A program made the translations under genes and the position numbers. The notes below the pieces were generated by a model, which was not told where the DNA came from, did not search any database, and saw only the letters and a list, made by a program, of their open reading frames with translations. Shown one piece after another: positions 42,432 to 51,287 of a DNA stretch of 64,000 nt. This stretch comes from Clostridia bacterium (GTDB taxonomy: Bacteria > Bacillota > Clostridia > Oscillospirales > Acutalibacteraceae): NCBI GenBank assembly GCA_017409845.1, contig JAFQRY010000034.1, forward strand, positions 1-64,000. Direction: 5' to 3'. Position 1 is the first letter of the stretch, and each line of letters opens with the position of its first letter.

Positions 42432-42992
42432 TTATTCATTATTTATGATTATATCGCATTTGCTTACGATTGAAAAAGCTTCAAAATATTTGTTTTCAAA
42501 CGGAATCCATTTGTTTTGGAACGCTTCGAGAGCCTGAGCTCCGTTGCGTTTTTTTATGCGCTCAAGCTGTGTTTCGGGGCTGATTTGCAGAAAGATTTTC
42601 AAATCATAAATATCGGGTATTACGGGATGCGTTGAGTATGCACCCTCAATTATTATCGGCTTTGAAGCACAAACGCTCCTGACGGCGGTGTAGCCGCCTG
42701 CAGCACAGCTGAAAGCCTTGTATTCAAAATCCGTGCCTTTCCCGAGAGAAGAAGCAACTTCTTCAATGAAACGCTCATAATGGACATTTCCGCCCGGCTG
42801 AGAAAGCCTTTCGGTTGTACGCATTGCCGGCGGCAGAAAAAAATCATCCATATGGATTGTCTGCATTGAAAATTCATCCGCAAGGGTGCTTGCGAGCGTT
42901 GTTTTGCCTGAGGCACACATTCCGTCAATTGCTATAACGGCATCCGGCTTTCTCAGAAGCAATTCCCTGATTTTATTTTTTAATTTATTCAT
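42432..42992 (-). CDS. Uridine kinase-like P-loop kinase
   Basis: The 186-residue protein has Walker A IDGMCASGKTTLASTLADEF near residues 22-40, IHMDDFFLPPAMRT (the DDFF motif of uridine/pantothenate-type kinases), KPIIIEGAYSTHP and a lid-like RIKKRNGAQ. It probably phosphorylates a nucleoside or a small alcohol with ATP in the cytosol. It is shorter than standard uridine kinase (about 210). It is a single gene facing away from the next minus-strand unit; no ribosome site is outstanding. Confidence 0.8.
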   Translation of the reverse strand: MNKLKNKIRELLLRKPDAVIAIDGMCASGKTTLASTLADEFSMQTIHMDDFFLPPAMRTTERLSQPGGNVHYERFIEEVASSLGKGTDFEYKAFSCAAGGYTAVRSVCASKPIIIEGAYSTHPVIPDIYDLKIFLQISPETQLERIKKRNGAQALEAFQNKWIPFENKYFEAFSIVSKCDIIINNE

Positions 42993-43007
42993 GGCACACC
43001 TTAAATT

Positions 43008-43045
43008 AAAAGCCCCCGACTGATTTGTCGAGGGCTTGATTTTTT
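43008..43045 (-). terminator. Intrinsic terminator after the GPH transporter gene
   Basis: Read on the minus strand, AAGCCCTCGAC and GTCGGGGGCTT frame AAATCA and are followed by a T-rich run. Confidence 0.7.
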
Positions 43046-44600
43046 ATTTTTCGTCAGTGCTGTTGCCTGTGCTTTCGTTAAATTCTTTAACTTCTGCTGC
43101 GATGGCTTTACGTCTTTCGCGGAGCTCCATATACATTCTGTCTCTCTTTTCGCCCTGCAGATCATAGAAGAGCTGAGGAATGATGCTGAGGATACCGGTG
43201 ACAACGGGAAGAAGAGTACACATGAAGAAGAGAGCGTAACGTGCTTCGGGAGTCTGACCGCCCTGGTTCTTTGTGTTGTCGTAGCCGAATGCCTTGAAGA
43301 GAAGAGGCTGAACAACATTTTTAACAGCACCGACCATCTTGGTGACAAGACCTTTTGCAACGCCTGTCATGCCTTCGGAACGGAAGCCGTTCTTCCACTC
43401 GCCGTAGTCGATGGCTTCATTTCTCATTTCTTCGGGAATAACCTTTCTGATGCCCCAGAAGAACATCCAGATGGTTTCACGAAGCATAAATGCGGGAATC
43501 ATAACTGCGAGGCTTTCGTAGCCGGGCTTTCCGCCGATCTTGATGAATTTACCTGCTGCATATACGCCGAGCATCAGCACGCTGTCAACATGGGAGCCTG
43601 CAATCCACAGAGCCTTTGTTGAGAACTTGGAACGTGCCCAGGGAACGTATGAATAGGAGATGGGTGAAACAACAGCACCGGGAATACCGACGATTGTTGC
43701 CATTGATGCAAGATTGAGAACTTCGATGTAGTAAAGGTTTGTGCCCGAGTTGAGGCTGAATGCACCGAGGAACTCGGAAAGAGTGATGAGAAGCAGGGGC
43801 TTGTTGGTGAGAACCGATTTGACGCCGCTGAATATGCTCGGTTTATCAACCGTCTGCATAACTCTTTCTTTTGCAACGAAGGCATAGAAGAGAGCGAAGA
43901 GACCGGATGCAACTGCGGTGATAACGCCGCCGAGAACGAACATTCTGTTGTAGCCTGCCTGATAAAGTGTGGGCTCTGTGGTCTGGAGAATCTGATTTGC
44001 GGGGCTGTTGATGTAAATATCAATCAGAAGACCCATGAGAATTTCGGGAGCTTTTTCAACAAAGCCTGAAAGAAGGTTTGCCGAGGTGATGAGTCTTGTT
44101 CGGTCAATGATGTTGGGCGTTATGGTGGATGTCATGCCCTGACGGACAATTGCAATCAGTGAGCCGGCAAGATTCTGGAAAATCTGAAGCGTAAGGAAAA
44201 CGGCGAATCGCGGAATGTTGCTGCCGACACCGTCTGTTCCCATAAATATGGGGAGTGCCCAGTAAAGAACGGTGAGGAAAACGCCGGGGATAGCGTAAAT
44301 AACGAGCCAGGGCTTGAATTTACCCCATCTTGTGCGGGTTTTGTCAACAATTGCGGCAAGGAAGATATCGTTGATGATATCCCATGCACTGATAACACCG
44401 CCGACAATCGACTGAAGAACAAGGTCAATCTTGAGGATGTTCATTTTGAAAACATCATCATATTTGCCGATGTTGAAGCTTTGAGCAATGTCATCAAGTA
44501 TGTATGCAAAGGTTTCTTTGGAGCCGACATAACGCCTGTCTTTGGGAACGGCGCTCGGTGCCTTCTCTTCAACAACCTTAGCGGTTGATTCAGATGCCAT
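43044..44600 (-). CDS. GPH-family sugar:cation symporter (MelB-like)
   Basis: The 518-residue membrane protein has about 12 helices and the family hallmark AWDIINDIFLAAIVDKTRTR followed by WGKFKPWLV between helices 2 and 3, containing the cation-site Asp residues of MelB. A charged N-terminal extension of about 30 residues precedes helix 1. Members import melibiose, glucuronides or pentosides with Na+ or H+. An alpha-galactosidase gene of family GH36 lies 1.6 kb upstream on the same strand, with a uracil permease between them. A galactoside substrate is therefore plausible but unproven. Confidence 0.85.
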   Translation of the reverse strand: MASESTAKVVEEKAPSAVPKDRRYVGSKETFAYILDDIAQSFNIGKYDDVFKMNILKIDLVLQSIVGGVISAWDIINDIFLAAIVDKTRTRWGKFKPWLVIYAIPGVFLTVLYWALPIFMGTDGVGSNIPRFAVFLTLQIFQNLAGSLIAIVRQGMTSTITPNIIDRTRLITSANLLSGFVEKAPEILMGLLIDIYINSPANQILQTTEPTLYQAGYNRMFVLGGVITAVASGLFALFYAFVAKERVMQTVDKPSIFSGVKSVLTNKPLLLITLSEFLGAFSLNSGTNLYYIEVLNLASMATIVGIPGAVVSPISYSYVPWARSKFSTKALWIAGSHVDSVLMLGVYAAGKFIKIGGKPGYESLAVMIPAFMLRETIWMFFWGIRKVIPEEMRNEAIDYGEWKNGFRSEGMTGVAKGLVTKMVGAVKNVVQPLLFKAFGYDNTKNQGGQTPEARYALFFMCTLLPVVTGILSIIPQLFYDLQGEKRDRMYMELRERRKAIAAEVKEFNESTGNSTDEK

Positions 44601-44727
44601 ATAATCTCTCCTGTCTTTAAAATATATAGATTTATATTAACATACTATTAATCCATTTACAATACCGCAAAATTTTTTTGTGAAGTCCTGACAATAAAAC
44701 GGGCGTTTTTTTGGTTATAAACACAAC

Positions 44728-44759
44728 AAAAAAATCGGCAGGATATCCTGCCGATTTTT
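44728..44759. terminator. Bidirectional terminator after uraA
   Basis: AAAATCGGCAGGAT and ATCCTGCCGATTTT form a perfect palindrome flanked by A- and T-runs. Confidence 0.9.
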
Positions 44760-44773
44760 ATATGTTTATGTGC

Positions 44774-46162
44774 TTATACCTTGAAGTTAACGGATTTATC
44801 GCCTTTTTCGTCTGAGCCGAATTCATAATCCTTGCCGGGAAGGATTGCATTGAGAATGATTCCGACGAGAGCGCCGACTGCAAGACCCGAAAGGCTGATT
44901 GTAACGGAGCCGACGGGAATCTGGATTGCACCTGCGTAGTTGATGCCGATTGAAAGAACAAGAATGATAGCTGCGATGATAATGTTTCTTGTGTTTTCGA
45001 AGTTGACCTTGTTTTCAACAACGTTACGAACACCGACTGCAGAAATCATACCGTAAAGCACGAGTGATGCACCGCCGATTGTTGCTGTGGGCATAAGGCT
45101 TACGAGAGCAGCAAACTTGGGCGAGAAGGAAACGATAACTGCGAGATAAGCTGCAATTCTGACAACCTTGGGGTCAAAAACTTTTGAGAGCGAAAGAACG
45201 CCCGTGTTTTCGCCGTAAGTTGTGTTTGCGGGTGCACCGAAGAGCGATGCAATTGTTGTTGCAAGACCGTCGCCGAGAAGAGTTCTGTGGAGACCGGGGT
45301 CTGCGATGTAGTTTTTCTTGCAGGTTGAGGAGATGGCGGAAATATCGCCGATATGCTCAACCATTGTTGCAAGCGAGATAGGCATGATTGTGATAACTGC
45401 GGAAACGAGAAGATTTTTATCAAAATCGCCCGAGAGAAGACCGAAAACGGTATCTTTCATGTGGAAGGGAAGACCGATCCAATCGGCAGTCCTGAAGGCT
45501 TCAAGCTTTGCGGGGTCAAGAACTTCCATTGCACCCGTGAAGTGAAGGATAACGGCAACGAGCGATGAGCCGAGAACGCCGAGCATGATGGGAATGATTT
45601 TGATCATGCCCTTGCCCCAGATGTTGCAGCCGATGATGATTGCGATTGCAATGACTGCGATAAGCCAGTTTGCCTGGCAGTTCTGGATTGCACTGGATGA
45701 AAGGGTAAGACCGATTGCGATGATGATGGGACCTGTTACGATGGGCGGGAAGAATTTCATAACCTTCTTTGCACCGAATGCTTTGATAAGAGCTGCAAGC
45801 ACGATATAAAGAAGACCTGCACATGCAACGCCGAAGCATGCATAAGGAAGAAGGCTGTAGTCATTTGAGGGATTACCTGCATCGTCGGTGATTGCCGTGA
45901 TTGCGGCATATCCGCCGATGAATGCGAAGGATGAACCGAGAAATGCTGGAACCTTACCCTTGGCAAGCAGATGGAAGAGAAGAGTGCCGAGACCTGCGAA
46001 AAGAAGAGTGGCAGAAACGCTCAGACCTGTGAGTGCGGGCACAAGCACCGTTGCACCGAACATGGCAAACATATGCTGAACACCGAGCACCGCCATTTTG
46101 GGATATCCGAGCTGTTTTGCATCATAAATGCCTTCGCCGATATCGAATTTTTTCTTTGACAT
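44774..46162 (-). CDS. uraA: Uracil permease (NCS2 family)
   Basis: UraA imports uracil with protons. The 462-residue protein has about 14 membrane segments and the family signatures VLGVQHMFAMFGATVLVPAL, AFLGSSFAFIGGYAAI, the catalytic-helix region EHIGDISAISSTCKKN, APANTTYGENTGVLSLSKVF and the following TM10-like segment. The Glu in VEHIGD and the Glu in YGENTG correspond to substrate-contacting residues of UraA. AGGAGGTTGTAATT precedes the ATG. No PyrR-type attenuator was seen upstream. Confidence 0.92.
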   Translation of the reverse strand: MSKKKFDIGEGIYDAKQLGYPKMAVLGVQHMFAMFGATVLVPALTGLSVSATLLFAGLGTLLFHLLAKGKVPAFLGSSFAFIGGYAAITAITDDAGNPSNDYSLLPYACFGVACAGLLYIVLAALIKAFGAKKVMKFFPPIVTGPIIIAIGLTLSSSAIQNCQANWLIAVIAIAIIIGCNIWGKGMIKIIPIMLGVLGSSLVAVILHFTGAMEVLDPAKLEAFRTADWIGLPFHMKDTVFGLLSGDFDKNLLVSAVITIMPISLATMVEHIGDISAISSTCKKNYIADPGLHRTLLGDGLATTIASLFGAPANTTYGENTGVLSLSKVFDPKVVRIAAYLAVIVSFSPKFAALVSLMPTATIGGASLVLYGMISAVGVRNVVENKVNFENTRNIIIAAIILVLSIGINYAGAIQIPVGSVTISLSGLAVGALVGIILNAILPGKDYEFGSDEKGDKSVNFKV

Positions 46163-46225
46163 AATTACAACCTCCTGATTTTTTTGTCAAAATAACTCTA
46201 ACATATTATGAACAAATTGTAAAGA

Positions 46226-48361
46226 TTAATTTGCTTCAAAAAGTATCAGTTCTGATGAAAGAGAAGACGGAACCGTTATTTTCAGTCCGTTCGTCATAAG
46301 CTCATATCCGCTGACATCAAATGCTGCACCGCTGTTGTCAAGAGTGATTCTGTAATTCATTCCTGCGTTTATTCCTTCGGGGATAATGATGAAATCTTTT
46401 TTCTCGTCCGAAAGAGCAAAGACTCCGATCGCTCCCTTTCTGCCGTCGGGCGATGCGATTTCAAGAATGCATCCTTTTTCGGGTCTGCATGCCGATTCGG
46501 GTGTGTGATGATATATTTTTGCTTCGGGAAGGAAGCTTCTTATAAAATTTTTATATACATCAACGCTGTGACGCACAAAATCTGCCTGCACCGGATTCAA
46601 CTGTGCTCCGACGGGTGCGATTACGTTGAGCGTCATATGGGTGAGCATTGTGTTTCTCATATGAAGGTCAAGCGAGCCCTGCTCATGGCAGCCCATGCCT
46701 GCAAAAAGGCGGTCAACCCTTTCGGGCGGAAGGGCGAGGGTCATACCGTTGGTTATCATAACGGAGTGAGGTGCCTTCTGACAGTCGGAAACCCAGGTAT
46801 GGTTGAAGCTTTTCATCATGCCGAGGTCGGTCCGTGCACCGCCGCCTGCACAGTTTTCAAATATGACATCGGGAAAACGCTTTTTGAGGTTTTCATACAT
46901 TTTGTAAACTGCGTTTATGTGTTTTACCGAAACACATTCGGGAATTCCGCTGCCCGTATCGCGGATTGCGAAATAATCCCTGAATGAAACATTATGGTCA
47001 ACACGCAGAAGATCAAGCTTGTATTCCGTGATAATCCTTGCAAGCTCATCCTCAGCCCACCTTGCAGCCTCGGGATTACTCATGTCGAGGTAGTTGCCGC
47101 TTCGGTTGCCGAAAATATCGGAGCCTCTCCAATCAGGCTTGCACTTGTTTGTTTCGGAAAATCTGCCGACAGTTTCAATATCAACCCAAAGCCCGAATTT
47201 CATGCCGAGAGAGCGGCAGTAATCCGAAAGCTCGCCGAGTCCGTTCGGATATCTGTCGGGGTCGGGGATGTTGAGCCCGTTGAAATCGCCCCATTGCGTT
47301 TGCTTCTCCGGCGGACACTCCCAGCCTGCATCAATGATGAAAACCTCGGCACCGAGAGATGCGAACTGACGCATGAAATCCTTTGAATCCTCAACGCTCA
47401 TGGTGTGCTCCGCACCCATTCCCGCACCCACAAGGCAGGCGGTCGGGTCTGCTTCGGGCATGCAGAGAACCGATTTTCTGATGTGAGCATGCATATCGTT
47501 GACCGCATCATCAAGTCCGCCGCAGATGATGCCGAAATGCACTTCGGGGGTAACGAAAACTTCACCCGCACCGATAACGGTTATCGGTTTATGCGAGGTG
47601 ATTTCCGCTTTGAAGGCGAGTGAGGTAAAGCTTCTTTCTTCCGTTGCGTTATAATCAACGGAAAATCTGCAGCCGCCGCTCCAGCCAGTCTGGCAGGAAT
47701 AAATGACACCCGTTATGTTGTTGCGGATAAAGATAAACGGGTGACGGAATCTGTCACGGCCGAAACGGGTATCAACACAAAGAGTGTCGGGCATGAGCTT
47801 TCTCCATGCGAATTCGCCTTCTCTTCCCCATTGGTCGTTTGTGAAATAGCCGACGGAATAAATTTCATCCGTTTTTTTGCCGTTGGCAAGCGGTCTGCGG
47901 TCAAATGCCTCCAATCCGCCGCTGAGCAAGGAAAGACGGCTCAGACACAAGGGTTTTTCGGAGGTGTTGATGATTTCAATATATCTCGTGAGCATCTGCG
48001 TGCCGTCAACAACGGTGTGGATTCTGAGTGTGACAGGCTTTATGCCGCTTCTGAGAGTCAGAATGCTTTCTGTTGATTTTTCGCTTTCTTCAATGCTGAA
48101 ATCAACAAATTCAAGGCGATGATCAATGCTCTGACCGTCAATCTCTATGTTGAATGCGGAAGGCTCTGCGAAGTCTCCGTGATTCAGCCTCGACGGAAAG
48201 CCCGAAAGAACATCAAGAGGGTAGCCGGCAGCATTGTGACCCGATGAAACGAGAACACCGTTCAGAAGTGTTTCTTCACGCACGGCAAGACCGCTTCTGA
48301 AGCTGAAAACCGGATTTTCGCCGGGCTGATAATAAATGTTACGGAAGGATTGACTGTTCAT
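46226..48361 (-). CDS. GH36 family alpha-galactosidase
   Basis: GH36 enzymes release terminal alpha-galactose from melibiose, raffinose or galactomannan. The 711-residue cytosolic protein (no signal peptide) has an N-terminal beta-supersandwich domain (about 1-300), a TIM barrel with EVFIDAGWE-like EVFIIDAGWECPPEKQTQWG, the nucleophile Asp in LDLLRVDHNVSF, the acid/base Asp in HTWVSDCQKAPHSVM, and a C-terminal beta domain. FENCAGGGARTDLGMM is also typical. AGGAGCTTCAT precedes the ATG. It probably works with the MelB-like carrier 1.6 kb downstream. Confidence 0.9.
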   Translation of the reverse strand: MNSQSFRNIYYQPGENPVFSFRSGLAVREETLLNGVLVSSGHNAAGYPLDVLSGFPSRLNHGDFAEPSAFNIEIDGQSIDHRLEFVDFSIEESEKSTESILTLRSGIKPVTLRIHTVVDGTQMLTRYIEIINTSEKPLCLSRLSLLSGGLEAFDRRPLANGKKTDEIYSVGYFTNDQWGREGEFAWRKLMPDTLCVDTRFGRDRFRHPFIFIRNNITGVIYSCQTGWSGGCRFSVDYNATEERSFTSLAFKAEITSHKPITVIGAGEVFVTPEVHFGIICGGLDDAVNDMHAHIRKSVLCMPEADPTACLVGAGMGAEHTMSVEDSKDFMRQFASLGAEVFIIDAGWECPPEKQTQWGDFNGLNIPDPDRYPNGLGELSDYCRSLGMKFGLWVDIETVGRFSETNKCKPDWRGSDIFGNRSGNYLDMSNPEAARWAEDELARIITEYKLDLLRVDHNVSFRDYFAIRDTGSGIPECVSVKHINAVYKMYENLKKRFPDVIFENCAGGGARTDLGMMKSFNHTWVSDCQKAPHSVMITNGMTLALPPERVDRLFAGMGCHEQGSLDLHMRNTMLTHMTLNVIAPVGAQLNPVQADFVRHSVDVYKNFIRSFLPEAKIYHHTPESACRPEKGCILEIASPDGRKGAIGVFALSDEKKDFIIIPEGINAGMNYRITLDNSGAAFDVSGYELMTNGLKITVPSSLSSELILFEAN

Positions 48362-48428
48362 ATGAAGCTCCTTTCGGAGAATTTTTTTATGACTTTATTG
48401 TACTTTTGCATAACGGAGTTGTCAATAT

Positions 48429-48461
48429 AAAAAAACGGTCTGCACGAAGCAAACCGTTTAA
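48429..48461 (-). terminator. Intrinsic terminator after the E2-like gene
   Basis: On the minus strand ACGGTTTGC, TTCGT and GCAGACCGT are followed by TTTTTTT. Confidence 0.85.
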
Positions 48462-48472
48462 TTGAAATCATA

Positions 48473-49387
48473 TTACCACTCAAACATCTGCTCGGGATTC
48501 TGGAAGATATCCTCGAGTCTCTTGATGAAGGGAACAACATCGCCGAAGTCAACTGCTCTGTGGTCGAAGCAGAGGTCGATGGGAAGCTCGTTGCCGACAA
48601 CGATGATATCGTTTCCGTTTTCGTCCTGAGCAATAACGGGCTTTTTCATAACCGAGCCGAAGCAGCATACGAATACCTGGGGAGGAATAATTGAAAGAAG
48701 GGCAACTCTGCCGTTGATTCCTCTGATGATGGGACCTACGTTTGAAATTGTAACGGTGCCCTGCTTGATATCCTTGGGAGTGAGTCTGTCTGTTTCGGGG
48801 ATTGAATAGTAATCCTTTTTTGCCTTGCCCGAAAGTGTTTTTATCTTGTGTTTACCTGTTTTTGCACCTACAAGGCGGTAGATTGCCTTCATAACCTTGC
48901 CCTTCTTGAGCTTTTCGATTGTGTCATTGAAGGAAACCTCAAACATAACCTCTGTGAAATCGGTGTTGTTGATTCTTCTTGAGGTATCTGCAACATGCTC
49001 GGTGAGCTCAACAAGGTTTTTATTGCCGATATCGTGAAGATTGATTGTCATCATTTCGCCGTTGGGAAGAATCCATGTCATGCCTGCGTGAACCTCGTCC
49101 CACTGAGTAACCTTGCCTCTGACAAGCTTGCGGTTGAACTCGATATGTGCATTAAGCTGGGGAGCAGCCTTGAAGGCTTCTGCAAAAGCCTTGAGCATAA
49201 TGGTGTTGATTGTTATTTTGTGGGGGAATTTGCCCGATTCGTTGAGCTGCTTGAGAACATCAAGGAATTTTGAAACCTCGGGCTCGTAAATGAATGAGCT
49301 GTGGGGGATTGTTTCCCAGCTTTCGGTTGTCATGTTTGCAACGATTTTTCGTGCAATGCCAAAATGTGTTTCTTTTATTGCTTTCAT
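48473..49387 (-). CDS. Stand-alone 2-oxoacid dehydrogenase E2 catalytic domain
   Basis: The 304-residue protein matches only the acyltransferase core of dihydrolipoamide acyltransferases (chloramphenicol acetyltransferase fold): TINTIMLKAFAEAFKAAPQL, GTVTISNVGPIIRGINGRVA and the active-site LCFDHRAVDFGDVVPFIKRL (normally HRxxDG, here HRAVDF). No lipoyl or E1/E3-binding domain and no E1 or E3 gene are nearby, so it is unlikely to be part of a pyruvate dehydrogenase complex. It may transfer acyl groups to another acceptor. GGAGGCAATCCCCC precedes the ATG at 49387. Confidence 0.85.
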   Translation of the reverse strand: MKAIKETHFGIARKIVANMTTESWETIPHSSFIYEPEVSKFLDVLKQLNESGKFPHKITINTIMLKAFAEAFKAAPQLNAHIEFNRKLVRGKVTQWDEVHAGMTWILPNGEMMTINLHDIGNKNLVELTEHVADTSRRINNTDFTEVMFEVSFNDTIEKLKKGKVMKAIYRLVGAKTGKHKIKTLSGKAKKDYYSIPETDRLTPKDIKQGTVTISNVGPIIRGINGRVALLSIIPPQVFVCCFGSVMKKPVIAQDENGNDIIVVGNELPIDLCFDHRAVDFGDVVPFIKRLEDIFQNPEQMFEW

Positions 49388-49507
49388 GGGGGATTGCCTC
49401 CTGTCTGAATTCAAATTCATATAAATTCTACCATATCATTGCGTGACGATATTTCTTTATATGAAAAAAGAAGAATTTTAACAAACAAAATTTATTGATT
49501 ATCGCTA

Positions 49508-49536
49508 TTCACAAATTTTGCACGGTGTGGTATAAT
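49508..49536 (+). promoter_or_regulatory. Sigma-A promoter of the ABC exporter operon
   Basis: TTCACA (49508-49513) and TATAAT (49531-49536) with a 17-base spacer lie 30 bases before the ATG. Confidence 0.65.
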
Positions 49537-49565
49537 AATCTGATAATAATTCAGAGGTCGGAATA

Positions 49566-51287
49566 ATGAAAAAATTACTTGTATATTTAAAAGGCAGCCG
49601 CACGCAATGCGTGCTTGCACCGCTTTTCAAAATGTCCGAAGCGATACTTGAGCTTTTTGTGCCGCTTGTTGTTGCGGGTATAATTGACACGGGTATTGCT
49701 ACGGGCGATAAAAACTACATAATCAAAATGTGTCTGCTTCTCGTTCTTCTCGGGGCGGCAGGTCTTGCCTTTTCGGTAACGGCACAGTATTTTGCCGCAA
49801 AAGCATCCGTCAGCTTTGTCAAAAGACTGAAGCATGCTCTTTTTGAGCATATCGGAAAATTTTCTTATACTCAGCTTGATTCGCAGGGAACTTCAACTCT
49901 TATAACAAGAATGACGGGAGATATGGACAGCGTTCAGAACGGGCTTAATCTCACTCTCCGTCTGCTTCTGCGTTCACCCTTTGTTGTTATCGGTGCAATG
50001 ATAATGGCGTTCACGGTTGACAGCAGGGCAGCCGTTACCTTTGCGGTTGTTATTCCCGCCCTTTCGGCTGTTGTTTTCGGAATAATGTTTTCATGCATCC
50101 CTCTCTATAAAAAGGTCCGCTTTGCTCTCGATAAGGTGCTCTGCACCGCAAGGGAAAGCCTGACGGGTGCAAGGGTTATCCGTGCATTCTGCAAAGAGGA
50201 GGAGCAGGTTGAGGAATTCAGGGAAAGAAATGATGCCCTGACCGTCATTCAGGAATTTACCGGCAGGATTTCCGCTCTTATGAATCCCGTTACCTGCGTT
50301 ATAATCAACATCGGTATTGCTGTGCTGATTTACGCAGGTGCAATAAGGGTTGATGCAGGGTTGATTACTCAGGGTGCGGTTGTTGCACTTTATAATTACA
50401 TGTCACAGATTCTTGTGGAGCTTGTGAAATTTGCAAATCTTATCATCAGCATCACAAAATCCGTTGCATGTGCAGGAAGAATAAGTGCCGTGCTTGATAT
50501 TCCCGCCGAAGAGGATAGCGGAAAAGAAAAAATATCGGCAGAAAATGAAAATATAGTTGAATTCAGAAATGTTTCGTTTGCCTATGAGGGTGCGGGCGAT
50601 AATTCGCTCGAAAATATAAGCTTCACGGTGAAAAGAGGCGAAACGGTCGGCGTAATCGGTTCAACGGGCTCGGGCAAAACAACACTTGTCAACCTTATTC
50701 CCGCATTTTATAAAGCAACAAAGGGACAGGTTCTTGTCGGCGGTGCGGATGTCAATGAAATTCCGCTTGAGGAGCTGCGTAACTCGGTTTCGGTTGTGCC
50801 GCAGAAGGCTGTACTTTTTAAGGGCACGGTAAGAAAAAATATGCTCTGGGGCAAGCCCGATGCAACGGACGAAGAAATAATGAAGGCTCTTGAAATTGCT
50901 CAGGCGAAGGATTTCGTTATGCAGAAGGACGGCGGAATTGACGCCCCCGTTGAGCAGGGCGGACGCAATTTTTCGGGCGGTCAGAGACAGAGGCTGACCG
51001 TTGCAAGAGCGGTTATCAAAAAGGCGGATATCCTTATTCTCGATGACAGCTCAAGTGCACTCGACTATGCAACCGATGCCGCAATGAGAAGGGCAATTTC
51101 GGAAAATCAGGGCAATACCGCAGTCTTTATTGTTTCGCAGAGAACATCTTCAATCATGCATGCCGATAAAATAATCGTGCTTGATGACGGCACGGCTTCT
51201 GTCGGCACTCACGAAGAGCTCCTTGAAAATAATGATGTTTACAGAGAAATCCATCTTTCTCAGTTTGATGAAGAGGAGGGTGCATGA
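49566..51287 (+). CDS. ABC exporter half-transporter, degenerate ATP site subunit
   Basis: The 573-residue protein has a six-helix membrane domain (about 1-310) and a nucleotide-binding domain with Walker A IGSTGSGKTTLVNLIPAF, signature NFSGGQRQRLTVARAVI and Walker B ILILDDSSSALDYATD. The residue after the Walker B Asp is Asp rather than the catalytic Glu, as in the inactive-site subunit of BmrC/LmrC-type exporters. Its partner gene overlaps the stop by four bases, and the pair would form a heterodimeric multidrug or peptide exporter. Confidence 0.92.
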   Translation: MKKLLVYLKGSRTQCVLAPLFKMSEAILELFVPLVVAGIIDTGIATGDKNYIIKMCLLLVLLGAAGLAFSVTAQYFAAKASVSFVKRLKHALFEHIGKFSYTQLDSQGTSTLITRMTGDMDSVQNGLNLTLRLLLRSPFVVIGAMIMAFTVDSRAAVTFAVVIPALSAVVFGIMFSCIPLYKKVRFALDKVLCTARESLTGARVIRAFCKEEEQVEEFRERNDALTVIQEFTGRISALMNPVTCVIINIGIAVLIYAGAIRVDAGLITQGAVVALYNYMSQILVELVKFANLIISITKSVACAGRISAVLDIPAEEDSGKEKISAENENIVEFRNVSFAYEGAGDNSLENISFTVKRGETVGVIGSTGSGKTTLVNLIPAFYKATKGQVLVGGADVNEIPLEELRNSVSVVPQKAVLFKGTVRKNMLWGKPDATDEEIMKALEIAQAKDFVMQKDGGIDAPVEQGGRNFSGGQRQRLTVARAVIKKADILILDDSSSALDYATDAAMRRAISENQGNTAVFIVSQRTSSIMHADKIIVLDDGTASVGTHEELLENNDVYREIHLSQFDEEEGA

